From CAJQQK01 sp049116495 (GTDB taxonomy: Bacteria; Pseudomonadota; Alphaproteobacteria; Rhizobiales; Hyphomicrobiaceae), in contig JAGDYV010000069.1 of NCBI GenBank assembly GCA_049116495.1, forward strand, positions 1-28,520: 28,520 bases of DNA, written 5' to 3'. Numbering within the stretch: the stretch's first letter is position 1; each line of letters begins with the position of its first letter. Shown here one piece after another: positions 17,008-24,305 of this stretch. A model generated the notes under the pieces. The model had not been told where the DNA came from. It was given only the letters and a program-made list of their open reading frames with translations, and ran no database searches. Position numbers and translations under genes: made by a program.

Positions 17008-17346
17008 ATGTCCGACACGATTGATCCAGACGCGTTCCGCGACCTGCTGGTGGCACGCCAGACGGAGTTGCGTGAACTGAGCGACATGAGCGCCGAGGCG
17101 CGCGGCGCCGTTGAACTCGATCAGGCGAGCGTCGGCCGGCTATCTCGCATTGACGCGATCCAGCAACAGGCGATGGCACTCAACAACGAGCGCAGCCGCA
17201 CCAACGAGCTTGAGCGCATCAAGGCCGCGCTGGCACGCATCGACGACGGCAGTTACGGCGAATGCCTTGCCTGCGGCGAAGACATCCCCGAGAAACGGCT
17301 GCGCTTCGACCCGTCGATCGCAACGTGTGTGGGCTGTGCCAGATAG
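17008..17346 (+). CDS. TraR/DksA family C4 zinc-finger protein
   Basis: 112 residues. The N-terminal two thirds are helical and would form the DksA-like coiled coil; the C-terminus carries a four-cysteine zinc finger C86-x2-C89 (GECLACGED) and C107-x2-C110 (ATCVGCAR). The helical part contains ELREL.D and ELDQA..GRLSRIDAIQ, typical of the short DksA-related proteins that reach into the RNA polymerase secondary channel and modulate initiation. It lacks the length of full DksA, so it is closer to TraR/YbiI-like proteins. Start ATG 17008 is preceded by GAGG. It converges with the TerB-like gene, with only six bases between stops. Confidence 0.93.
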   Translation: MSDTIDPDAFRDLLVARQTELRELSDMSAEARGAVELDQASVGRLSRIDAIQQQAMALNNERSRTNELERIKAALARIDDGSYGECLACGEDIPEKRLRFDPSIATCVGCAR

Positions 17347-17352
17347 AATCGT

Positions 17353-17775
17353 TCAGGAATCGAGCACCTGCTGATGGCGCGCCAGCGCCGCCCGCTCAAG
17401 CGCTGCGACGGTCAGCCGATCGAGCTTGAGGCGCTGCGCCAGCAATTGCAGGAAGCGCCGTTCCTCGGGGCGCGATTTCAAGTCCGAGGCGGCAACCTCG
17501 GCCGCCAGGATGTAGGCTGTTTCACGCAAATTGTCAGGCAACGCCGCGCCGATGACATCGAGCACCGTATTGAGCCCTTCCGGCCCCGACGCGATCTGGC
17601 CCCAGCGTTTGGCGTCGTCAACCAGATCATTCTCATCGTAATTGCGGAACGCCGGCAGATTGCGCACGACCGAGCCGATCCGACGCATTTCGGCGTCGTT
17701 CATCAGGTTGTCCGAGGCCGACGTTGTAAACATCGCAAAAATGAGGGCCTGGGCGGCATTAATCGTCTCTGTCAT
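17353..17775 (-). CDS. TerB-like (tellurite resistance TerB domain) protein
   Basis: 140 residues, all helical, matching the TerB-like domain: AQALIFAMFTTSASDNLMND followed by EMRRIG, a central GPEGLNTVLDVIGAALPDNLRETAY and AAEVAASD....EERRFLQLLAQRL, with the acidic pair positions that bind metal in TerB structures. Despite the name, single-domain TerB proteins outside ter clusters are not shown to give tellurite resistance, and no other ter gene is here. ATG 17775 (GAG seven bases upstream) is chosen; a longer frame up to 17841 starts with unlikely Trp/Cys-rich residues. Confidence 0.85.
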   Translation of the reverse strand: MTETINAAQALIFAMFTTSASDNLMNDAEMRRIGSVVRNLPAFRNYDENDLVDDAKRWGQIASGPEGLNTVLDVIGAALPDNLRETAYILAAEVAASDLKSRPEERRFLQLLAQRLKLDRLTVAALERAALARHQQVLDS

Positions 17776-17924
17776 CGGATGTCTCGTATGAATTTCTTGC
17801 CGTACGCGGTCGCTGAGGCCGCACCACATCGCGTGGCGCACACCAACGACTTTGCCCCTTGATAGCGCATTCAGGCGGTTCTTGAACAGGCGCTACATTG
17901 CCCGTTCGGCCGGGCGGTCTGGTT

Positions 17925-17981
17925 TTCTGGATCGAACACTTGATTCCGGGTGAACGTCGGATCGTGTTCGTGAATCCAGAA
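17925..17981. repeat. Large interrupted inverted repeat (hairpin 1)
   Basis: TTCTGGAT (17925-17932) pairs with ATCCAGAA (17974-17981), GAACAC (17934-17939) with GTGTTC (17964-17969), and GAT-t-CCG (17942-17948) with CGGATC (17958-17963), leaving a 9-base loop. The structure is strand-symmetric, so its transcribed strand is not known. It lies in the 286-base gap upstream of the TerB-like gene. Confidence 0.65.
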
Positions 17982-17998
17982 CACAATCAGAAAGCTGT

Positions 17999-18051
17999 CT
18001 CGTGTTCCTGCGGAGACGCTTGGGCACCAAGCGTCGGAGTCGGAACACGAG
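17999..18051. repeat. Large inverted repeat (hairpin 2) just after the TIGR02186 gene
   Basis: CTCGTGTTCC (17999-18008) pairs perfectly with GGAACACGAG (18042-18051), and inside it GACGCTTGG (18015-18023) pairs with CCAAGCGTC (18027-18035) around a 3-base loop; a 6-by-6 internal loop separates the two stems. It lies 11 bases past the stop of the minus-strand TIGR02186 gene, so it may stabilise or end that transcript. No T-run follows on the minus strand. Confidence 0.7.
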
Positions 18052-18061
18052 CATATCACGA

Positions 18062-18958
18062 TCAGGCGCGCCGACGATTGAAGTAGGACGATGCCGCCAG
18101 TCCGGCGCCGGCTGCGATAATAACCGCGGCGATGCCGTAAAACAGCGGATAGCCGAATGCAAAGTCGTGCATATAGCGCTCAATGCCTTCGCGCTGCATG
18201 CGCACCTGGCTTTTGAATTGACTGAGCATTTGCCCTTTGCGGAACAACAGGACCCTTGCATGCAGGTTACCGACAGGGACGTTGGCGGGCAGATCAATCG
18301 TGGTTCGGAACAAGCTGGCCCCGCCGACAAACACGACACCATAGTCGTTTTGCACGTAAAGCCCGCTGGCGTTCTTCAGCCGGATGACGGCTTCCTTGAA
18401 TTTGCGCAAATCCGATGTCGTGATGCCGGTCTCCCAACCACTAATCGGCTTCATGCGGATTTGCTCGAAACCAATATCGTTGTTGCGCAGGACGATTGGA
18501 CTGGCGATTTCATCCAACGGTCGCGACGATGAAATCGCGTAGTAACTCGGCACGCTCTCGAACGTCAGAGCCTGCGTATTGATCCACAATCCAACGACAT
18601 TGCTCTTGCGACGCGCGACCAGCTTCTGCCGGGTGCCCTCAAGAACGATAACGACATCGTAGAGGTCTTCGCTGGCGGCATGCTCCGGGCGGCCGTGCTC
18701 GATGGAGCCGAACACGATGATCTCAGTGCCGGTGAAGCTCGATGTGACGCGCACGCTGCGGGTGGAGATATCAGCATGGACTTTTTCGCGCTGTCGCAGC
18801 GGCTTGGCCGCCGGTGGTCCTTCGACCCGCTCGCCGCCACCCGTTGTCAATTGGGCCGCGACCGGACCAGCCAAGCCTATAACCATCACCACCACGACGG
18901 CGACCGCCACGACCATCCGATGCAACATTGTCTGTGCACTTTGCGAAAGAATGAACAT
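18062..18958 (-). CDS. TIGR02186 family membrane-anchored protein, TSUP partner
   Basis: 298 residues: a signal peptide (a long Val/Ala hydrophobic run to about residue 36, then AQL), a periplasmic beta-rich body with VHADISTRSVRVTSSFTGTEIIVFG, VVIVLEGT and a NNDIGFEQIRMKPI segment, then a single C-terminal membrane helix (about 272-292) and a final NRRRA that would stay in the cytoplasm. This matches the alphaproteobacterial TIGR02186 family, which accompanies sulfite-exporter (TauE/SafE) type permeases. Its ATG at 18958 shares a base with the permease stop (TGATG), so the two are translationally coupled; the protein probably assists the permease, although how is unknown. The gene ends at a large hairpin. 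Confidence 0.85.
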   Translation of the reverse strand: MFILSQSAQTMLHRMVVAVAVVVVMVIGLAGPVAAQLTTGGGERVEGPPAAKPLRQREKVHADISTRSVRVTSSFTGTEIIVFGSIEHGRPEHAASEDLYDVVIVLEGTRQKLVARRKSNVVGLWINTQALTFESVPSYYAISSSRPLDEIASPIVLRNNDIGFEQIRMKPISGWETGITTSDLRKFKEAVIRLKNASGLYVQNDYGVVFVGGASLFRTTIDLPANVPVGNLHARVLLFRKGQMLSQFKSQVRMQREGIERYMHDFAFGYPLFYGIAAVIIAAGAGLAASSYFNRRRA

Positions 18959-19887
18959 CAGTGCCCCCCTCCGATCGCCGGGCCGATCGAATAGAGCTCA
19001 GCCGGTGTCCCGATCAGCCCCCAGGCCATTTTGATACATACGGCAATCACCAACCCGGCCAATAGGAACCGCAGCTGTTCGCCTTTCAGCTTTTCGCCGG
19101 CAACCGCACCAAACTGCGCGCCGATCACGCCGCCGATCATGAGCAGCATTGCCAGGACGATATCGACCGTTTGGTTCTGGTAGGAATGCAGGATGGTCGT
19201 CGCGGCCGTGACAAACATGATCTGGAACAGCGACGTGCCGACAACGACGTTGGTTGGCACGCGCAGCAGATAAATCATCGCCGGCACCATGATGAAGCCG
19301 CCACCGACCCCCATGATCGCCGCGAGAACGCCGACCATGGCACCGATCAACAGCGGCGGAATGGCAGAGATATAAAGCTTGGACCGGTGAAACCGCATCT
19401 TCAGCGGCAACCCGTGGATCCAGCTGTGTTGACCGGGACGGCGGCCTGACGCTGGTTTGCCGCCGCGCGACTTGCGGATCGCGTTCACGCTCTCGATCAT
19501 CATCAACGTGCCAATAATGCCAAGAAAGGTGACATAGCTCAGCGCAACAACCATGTCGAACTGACCGGCCTCGCGCAACAAACGGACCAGCTGCACGCCA
19601 AACACCGAGCCAACCAAACCGCCGGCGAGCAAGACGGTGCCCATTTTGAAATCAACGTTCTTGCGGCGCCACTGCGCGATGGCACCGGAGACCGACGACG
19701 CGACAATCTGGGCTGCCTCGGTACCGACGGCAACGGCCGGCGGGATGCCTGAAAAAATCAACAGCGGCGTCATCAAGAACCCGCCGCCGACGCCAAACAT
19801 GCCCGATAGAAAACCAACCGCGCCACCCATGCCGAGAAAGATAAAGATGTTGGCGGACATCTCAGCTATGGGAAGATAGAAATGCAT
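18958..19887 (-). CDS. Sulfite exporter TauE/SafE (TSUP) family permease
   Basis: 309 residues with about eight membrane segments in two homologous halves. Each half carries the family motif: GMFGVGGGFLMTPLL then VAVGTEAAQ near residues 29-60, and MGVGGGFIMVPAMIY then VVVGTSLFQ in the second half. TSUP proteins move sulfite, organosulfonates or other sulfur-containing anions across the inner membrane; the substrate here is not readable. The loop between the halves (about 138-165) is rich in Lys, Arg and Gly. It is the first gene of a two-gene operon with the TIGR02186 protein. Confidence 0.9.
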   Translation of the reverse strand: MHFYLPIAEMSANIFIFLGMGGAVGFLSGMFGVGGGFLMTPLLIFSGIPPAVAVGTEAAQIVASSVSGAIAQWRRKNVDFKMGTVLLAGGLVGSVFGVQLVRLLREAGQFDMVVALSYVTFLGIIGTLMMIESVNAIRKSRGGKPASGRRPGQHSWIHGLPLKMRFHRSKLYISAIPPLLIGAMVGVLAAIMGVGGGFIMVPAMIYLLRVPTNVVVGTSLFQIMFVTAATTILHSYQNQTVDIVLAMLLMIGGVIGAQFGAVAGEKLKGEQLRFLLAGLVIAVCIKMAWGLIGTPAELYSIGPAIGGGH

Positions 19888-20371
19888 CAGCGCATCCAGT
19901 TCGCCGCAGTCGTGCGGTCGATTTTATGTTTTACGATGATGCCCTGGAAACGCACGGCGCACCCACCGTCTCGGATAGTCGTCCGCCGCCTCGGTACACG
20001 CTTTGCGCTATACTGAGCAACTCGGATGCAATCCTCTTAAGACCTTGCATGGCTGCCCGGTCAATCAATTTGCTGTGCATCGAGACACATTTTACGCCAA
20101 CCTGTGGCTCTATCTGACATCAAATTCACCACAATTACAGACCGACCCCAGGAAATGCATGCCTGACATGCAATGGTTGCGCTGCTTGATTGCGCGGACA
20201 CGCCGCACCCGCCCGTCTCCCCGTGCAACCAAGCTGGCCGCCAGCATACCGCACGGGCTAACCAAATCCAGAGAAAAGACGCTTGCATTTCAGCGCGGAA
20301 GCAGCGATGGCTTCGACTTACCCGGAATGTCCGACACGCCTTGCAGTTAGCTAAGCCAACGCCATAGCATC
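19888..20371. other. Intergenic region, no supported gene
   Basis: This 484-base gap separates the divergent TSUP and Ppx/GppA genes. Short open frames exist, such as 20003-20350 on the plus strand, but their composition is not protein-like (many Arg, Cys, Pro, no recognisable domain). An isolated TATACT at 20009-20014 has no -35 partner. No RNA gene or clear repeat was seen; the long leaders of both genes presumably hold their promoters. Confidence 0.5.
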
Positions 20372-21904
20372 ATGAACTTGACCCGATCTTTTCGCGGGCG
20401 CCGAGAAATGGAGCCGATCGCGGTTGTCGACATCGGCTCGAACTCGGTGCGCCTCGTGGTCTATGAAGGTGCCGTGCGGGCGCCGACACCGTTATTCAAC
20501 GAAAAGATCCAATGCGGTCTCGGCCGGACGCTTGCCAGCAACGGTCGCCTGCCCGACGCCGCGATGCAGCAAACGATCTCCGCACTGCGCCGCTTCCATG
20601 CGATCGCGCGAACGCTCGGTGCCAAGAACGTACGGGCGTTGGCAACCGCTGCCGTGCGCGAGGCCAGCAACGGCGACACGTTCATCGGTCTTGCCGAAGC
20701 AGCGATCCAGCAACCCGTCGAAATCCTGTCTGGCGAGCGGGAAGCAGAATTGGCCGGCGCCGGCATCAAAATGGGATTTATATCGCCCGACGGCCTGGCC
20801 GGTGACCTTGGCGGCGGCAGCCTTGAGCTGATCGACATTGCCGGCAGCCGGCAAAGCCGTGCCGTCACGCTGCCGATCGGTGGTCTGCGCCTTGCCGGCC
20901 AATCCGGCGGCAATTTGACCAAGGCCGGCGCCATCGTCGATGCCGCCCTCGATGCCGCACCCTGGCTGTCCGATGGCTTAGGCCGGGCCTTCCATCCGGT
21001 CGGCGGCACCTGGCGCGCGATGGCCAAGCTGCACATGTTGAAGTCGGATTATCCGCTGCGTGTCATGCATGGCTATACGGTAGAGACGGATGCCCTGCGT
21101 ACGTTTTGCGGACGTATCGTCAGGTCGGCGGGGCGCGATGAAAAGTACGACGGATACGACAACGTTTCCAAGGCGCGACGCGACCTGCTGCCTTATGGTG
21201 CGCTGGTCATCCGCAAGGTTCTCGAACGCGCACAGCCGTACGAGGTCGTGTTCAGCGCTTCCGGAATCCGTGAAGGCCTGCTCTACAGTCTGCTGTCACG
21301 CACCGAGCAGCGCAAGGATCCGCTGCTTGAGGCGTGCAGCGATCTTGCCGCCCAGCGCTCGCGATCCTGGGAGCATTCCCGCGAACTGAAGCGGTGGACC
21401 GACCCGCTGTTCAACAGCAAGACCGGTGTCGATGAGACTGCCGAAGAGATGCGCCTGCGTCAGGCTGCCTGCCTGATTTCAGATATCGGCTGGCGCGCGC
21501 ATCCTGACTATCGGGCGGACCAAAGCCTCGACACGGTGATCAACTCGGCGTTGGTCAGTATCGACCACCCCGGTCGCATGTATCTGGCGTTATCGATCTT
21601 TTTCCGCCACGCCGGTCTTGGTGACCCGCGCGACAAGGGCGTGCCTCAGCAGTACCGCAAGCTGGTGGGCCCGCGCCTACTGACGCGCGCGCGCCTGATC
21701 GCCGGCGCCGTGCGCGTCGCGCATATGGTTACGGCCGGCATGCCGGGCATTATTGATGAAACGCGACTGGCAATCGAAGATGACAATCTGAGATTGTATT
21801 TGCCGAGCGCTTATGGTGCCCTCAATGGCGACCGGTTGCAACGCCGGCTCGGTTCGCTTGCCCGACTCCTCGATTTGCATTGCAACGTTGTCGTAGAAAG
21901 TTAA
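20372..21904 (+). CDS. Ppx/GppA family phosphatase (exopolyphosphatase-like)
   Basis: 510 residues of the ASKHA-fold Ppx/GppA family, which hydrolyses polyphosphate or guanosine pentaphosphate. Counting from ATG 20372, the first phosphate loop VVDIGSNSVRLVVYE is at 18-32, the catalytic Glu of the GEREAEL segment at about 122, and the second loop GDLGGGSLELI at 144-154. A long C-terminal half (about 310-510) is the helical HD-like extension. Polyphosphate or (p)ppGpp specificity cannot be told from the sequence. The start is uncertain: neither ATG 20372 nor ATG 20408, which would begin at MEPIAVVDIGSNS like most family members, has a strong ribosome binding site. No ppk gene is in the window. 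Confidence 0.9.
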   Translation: MNLTRSFRGRREMEPIAVVDIGSNSVRLVVYEGAVRAPTPLFNEKIQCGLGRTLASNGRLPDAAMQQTISALRRFHAIARTLGAKNVRALATAAVREASNGDTFIGLAEAAIQQPVEILSGEREAELAGAGIKMGFISPDGLAGDLGGGSLELIDIAGSRQSRAVTLPIGGLRLAGQSGGNLTKAGAIVDAALDAAPWLSDGLGRAFHPVGGTWRAMAKLHMLKSDYPLRVMHGYTVETDALRTFCGRIVRSAGRDEKYDGYDNVSKARRDLLPYGALVIRKVLERAQPYEVVFSASGIREGLLYSLLSRTEQRKDPLLEACSDLAAQRSRSWEHSRELKRWTDPLFNSKTGVDETAEEMRLRQAACLISDIGWRAHPDYRADQSLDTVINSALVSIDHPGRMYLALSIFFRHAGLGDPRDKGVPQQYRKLVGPRLLTRARLIAGAVRVAHMVTAGMPGIIDETRLAIEDDNLRLYLPSAYGALNGDRLQRRLGSLARLLDLHCNVVVES

Positions 21905-22002
21905 AAAACCACCTTTTGCCGCCGCAATTATGGTAACGTATCTCACTTGCGACCATATACCGAAGTGAATTCTGCAATCCGGCTTATGCGGGCAAAACTA
22001 CA

Positions 22003-22917
22003 ATGACAAGCGATCCGTATTCGGTACTCGGCGTCCAGCGCGGTGCTACCGATAAAGACATTCAGCGCGCGTTCCGCACGCTCGCCAAAAAGCTGCATCC
22101 CGACCTCAACCCCGGGGACGCGGCCGCTGCCGAGCGCTTCAAGAAAGTCAGCCAGGCTTACGACATCCTTGGTGATGCCGAAAAGCGCCGCCGCTTTGAT
22201 GCCGGCGAAATCGATTCATCAGGCGAGCCGCGCCATACCTACGCCGGAGCCGGCGGCTTCCAGGGCTATCGTCCACGCGGCGCCGGCCCGGCTGATGACA
22301 TGGGGTTCGGCGACGTCTTCTCGGACTTGTTCGGCGGCCGGCGCGGCGGTGGCGGCTTTGCGGGCGGTGGCCCCTTCCAAGCCGGCCCCACGCGCGGGCA
22401 GGATATTCGCTATACGCTGGATATCGATTTCATTGAGTCCGTCAACGGTACGCGCAAGCGCGTCAGTATGCCGGGCGGCAGCACGCTTGATCTCAATGTC
22501 CCGGAAGGTGTCGAAGATGGGCGCGTGCTGCGGCTCAAGGGCAAGGGCAGAACGGGCGATTTTGGCGGCGCCGCCGGCGATGCACTGATCGAAATCAAGG
22601 TGCGCCCACACAAACAATTCGTGCGTGACGGTGACGATGTCCGTATCGACCTGCCCATCTCAATCGATGAAGCCGTGCTTGGCGCCAAGATCGAGGCGCC
22701 GACCGTCTCGGGCCCTGTCAACCTGACGATTCCGAAAGGAACCAGTTCGGGCCAGACGTTCAGGCTCCGCGGCAAGGGCGTCAAGAACGCGACCACAGGC
22801 ACGCACGGCGATCAATTCGTGTCGGTTAAAATCGTGTTGCCGGACGAAATCGATGATGGACTGGCCTATTACCTGACCGAATGGCGCCAAAGCCACGGCT
22901 ACAATCCGCGGCGTTAA
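22003..22917 (+). CDS. DnaJ/CbpA-like J-domain co-chaperone
   Basis: 304 residues. The J-domain occupies 4-68 with DPYSVLGV, the HPD motif at 32-34 and the KRRRFD end; it is followed by a Gly/Phe-rich stretch (about 80-128, with GGRRGGGGFAGGG) and the two-barrel DnaJ C-terminal substrate-binding domain (about 130-290, KVRPHKQFVRDGDDV and FRLRGKGV). No CxxCxGxG zinc finger is present, which makes it CbpA-type rather than DnaJ. It should stimulate DnaK ATP hydrolysis and deliver substrates. It lies 98 bases after the Ppx/GppA gene in the same direction and ends before a bidirectional hairpin. Confidence 0.93.
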   Translation: MTSDPYSVLGVQRGATDKDIQRAFRTLAKKLHPDLNPGDAAAAERFKKVSQAYDILGDAEKRRRFDAGEIDSSGEPRHTYAGAGGFQGYRPRGAGPADDMGFGDVFSDLFGGRRGGGGFAGGGPFQAGPTRGQDIRYTLDIDFIESVNGTRKRVSMPGGSTLDLNVPEGVEDGRVLRLKGKGRTGDFGGAAGDALIEIKVRPHKQFVRDGDDVRIDLPISIDEAVLGAKIEAPTVSGPVNLTIPKGTSSGQTFRLRGKGVKNATTGTHGDQFVSVKIVLPDEIDDGLAYYLTEWRQSHGYNPRR

Positions 22918-22982
22918 TCGGCGGCGCTTTCGGTCAATTTTCGCCAACAGCAACTCGATGTCCGCCGTCAGAAATGACGATA

Positions 22983-23011
22983 CCGCGATCACCTTTGTCA
23001 GGCGATCGCGG
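22983..23011. terminator. Bidirectional hairpin between convergent DnaJ-like and DUF2852 genes
   Basis: CCGCGATC (22983-22990) pairs with GATCGCGG (23004-23011) and CCT with AGG inside, around TTGTC. It sits between two converging genes (stops at 22917 and 23036), the usual place for a shared terminator. No T-run on either side, so efficiency is uncertain. Confidence 0.5.
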
Positions 23012-23035
23012 CACGACGACAGTGCAGTTGCGCCA

Positions 23036-23467
23036 TCAGACAGCAGCTGGCGCATCACCAGATGTATCCGGCGCCGCCGGACGGTTGCGCCGCTCGGCCA
23101 TGAATTGTTCGAACTCACTCTTATCTTTGGCCATCCGCAGACGGTCGAGGAATGTCTGGAATTGCTCAGCCTCCTCTTCGAGCCGCTTCAGCGTCTCGTC
23201 GCGGTATTCATCGAAGGCGTGGTTGCCGGTCGGCTGGTAGGCCTTGGCCTGCATGCCCCAGCGTTCCATTTTGCGCTCCCACTTGCCGGCGACCCGCTGC
23301 TGCCAGGCCGATGCATTTCTACGTGTTCCACAACCCATACGTCCGCTCCATATCATGTAAGCCAGAATGGCGAGGCCAATCGGCCAGAAGATAACGAAAC
23401 CCAGTACCATCACACCGATCCAGGCCGGCGTGCCCCAGTCATCCAACCGGGCGACCATTTCCGTCAT
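23036..23467 (-). CDS. DUF2852 domain-containing membrane-associated protein
   Basis: 143 residues from ATG 23467 (GGGAG eight bases upstream; an in-frame GTG at 23476 overlaps that site and is unlikely). One membrane helix at about 14-40 (TPAWIGVMVLGFVIFWPIGL then AILAYMIWSG) is followed by a charged region with WQQRV..KWERKMERW, then a coiled-coil-like stretch FDEYRDETLKRLEEEAEQFQ and the FLDRLRMAKDKSEFEQFMAERR ending, the DUF2852 signature. Function is unknown; the family is largely alphaproteobacterial. Its promoter region holds a TetR-type dyad and the TetR gene is directly upstream, so it is probably the target of that regulator. Confidence 0.88.
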   Translation of the reverse strand: MTEMVARLDDWGTPAWIGVMVLGFVIFWPIGLAILAYMIWSGRMGCGTRRNASAWQQRVAGKWERKMERWGMQAKAYQPTGNHAFDEYRDETLKRLEEEAEQFQTFLDRLRMAKDKSEFEQFMAERRNRPAAPDTSGDAPAAV

Positions 23468-23499
23468 GTCGTTCACTCCCGTACGAAGGTTTGATCGCT

Positions 23500-23520
23500 A
23501 ATGTAAAAGTAATTTACATT
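23500..23520. promoter_or_regulatory. TetR-type operator dyad ahead of the DUF2852 gene
   Basis: AATGTAAA (23500-23507) and TTTACATT (23513-23520) form a perfect 8-bp inverted repeat around AGTAA; a further TTTACAT half-site follows at 23519-23525. It lies 33 bases before the DUF2852 start, just downstream of a TTGACA -35 box on the same (minus) strand, so a bound repressor would block the -10 region. Confidence 0.65.
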
Positions 23521-23546
23521 TACATAAATAAGATGCCAACCGGGAT

Positions 23547-23552
23547 TGTCAA
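23547..23552 (-). promoter_or_regulatory. TTGACA -35 box for the DUF2852 gene
   Basis: A consensus TTGACA on the minus strand, followed 16-20 bases on by AT-rich -10-like sequence (TATTTA or TATGTA) that overlaps the dyad. It lies in the gap after the TetR stop, giving DUF2852 its own promoter. Confidence 0.5.
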
Positions 23553-23597
23553 GGCCGGCGCAAATTTTTCGGAAAATTATTCAGACGGCGCGCGTGG

Positions 23598-24227
23598 CTA
23601 ACCGCGCAAGCCGTCGACATAGATCAGGACGGCGGCTTCGAGCAGGTCTTCGGCTTCCATCGGGATTGGCCGGCGGGCGTCATCGCCACGCGCGAACAGG
23701 GCCGCTATACCGTGCGACAGGGACCAGATGTGCAGCGCCATCATCATCACGGGCGGACGCCGCTCCGCCGGAAGTGTCCCGATCAGCGCTTCACAGCCAT
23801 CCCGCAGGACCGCAAACGCGCGGTCACTCGCTTCCTGCAACGGCGGGAATGACTTGAACGACAATCCGGATTCGAACATCGCGGCGAAATAGGAAGGCTC
23901 CTCACGCGCGAACGACAAATAGGCCCGGCCCATGCGCTGGAATGCCTGGCGGGGATCGGGTTGACCATTGGCCCAGGCTTCCTCGAGCCCTTTTGCAAAA
24001 ACCGCAAAGCCCTGCTCGGCGACGTCGGCCAGCAGGGCGTCCCGATCCTTGAAATGACGATACGGTGCGGCTGGCGACACACCGGCCGCACGGGCCGCTT
24101 CCGCGATTGTGAAGCCCGATGCCCCCTTCTCGGAGATCAGCGACAGTGCGGTGTTGATCAGCGCCTCACGGAGATTGCCGTGATGATACCCGCGGCGGCG
24201 CCCGGCCTTGTTGTTCTTTGAGTCCAT
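23598..24227 (-). CDS. TetR/AcrR family transcriptional regulator
   Basis: 209 residues. The N-terminal DNA-binding domain is clear: GYHHGNLREALINTALSLIS, EKGASGFTIAEAARAAGVSP and the recognition helix PAAPYRHFKDRDALLADVAE at about 52-71. The C-terminal ligand domain has the WHG-type features FAREEPSYFAAMFESG and MALHIWSLSHGIAALF, a pocket seen in TetR proteins that sense hydrophobic or aromatic ligands. It is encoded directly upstream of the DUF2852 gene in the same direction, and the gap between them holds a TetR-style dyad. It is divergent from the lipase gene (78 bases between), so it might also touch that promoter, although no copy of the dyad was seen there. Confidence 0.93.
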   Translation of the reverse strand: MDSKNNKAGRRRGYHHGNLREALINTALSLISEKGASGFTIAEAARAAGVSPAAPYRHFKDRDALLADVAEQGFAVFAKGLEEAWANGQPDPRQAFQRMGRAYLSFAREEPSYFAAMFESGLSFKSFPPLQEASDRAFAVLRDGCEALIGTLPAERRPPVMMMALHIWSLSHGIAALFARGDDARRPIPMEAEDLLEAAVLIYVDGLRG

Positions 24228-24305
24228 ATTGCGCTTTTATCACGCTCGAGGGCAGTCAACGCAACTATCCGCGCGCTCCCCTTGCCTGGATGAAGGATTT
24301 CCCAA

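Noticed and set aside
17925..18051. Repeated GAAC/GTTC words as possible alphaproteobacterial LexA boxes
   Set aside because: No pair has the GTTC-N7-GTTC spacing required; the words belong to the hairpin arms.
17871..18059. 62-residue minus-strand open frame across the tandem hairpins
   Set aside because: It coincides with two long palindromes and starts with Cys/Ser-rich residues without a ribosome binding site; the palindromic structure explains the sequence better, although part of it looks protein-like.
20003..20350. 115-residue open frame in the gap before the Ppx/GppA gene
   Set aside because: Composition is not protein-like, no ribosome binding site and no recognisable domain.
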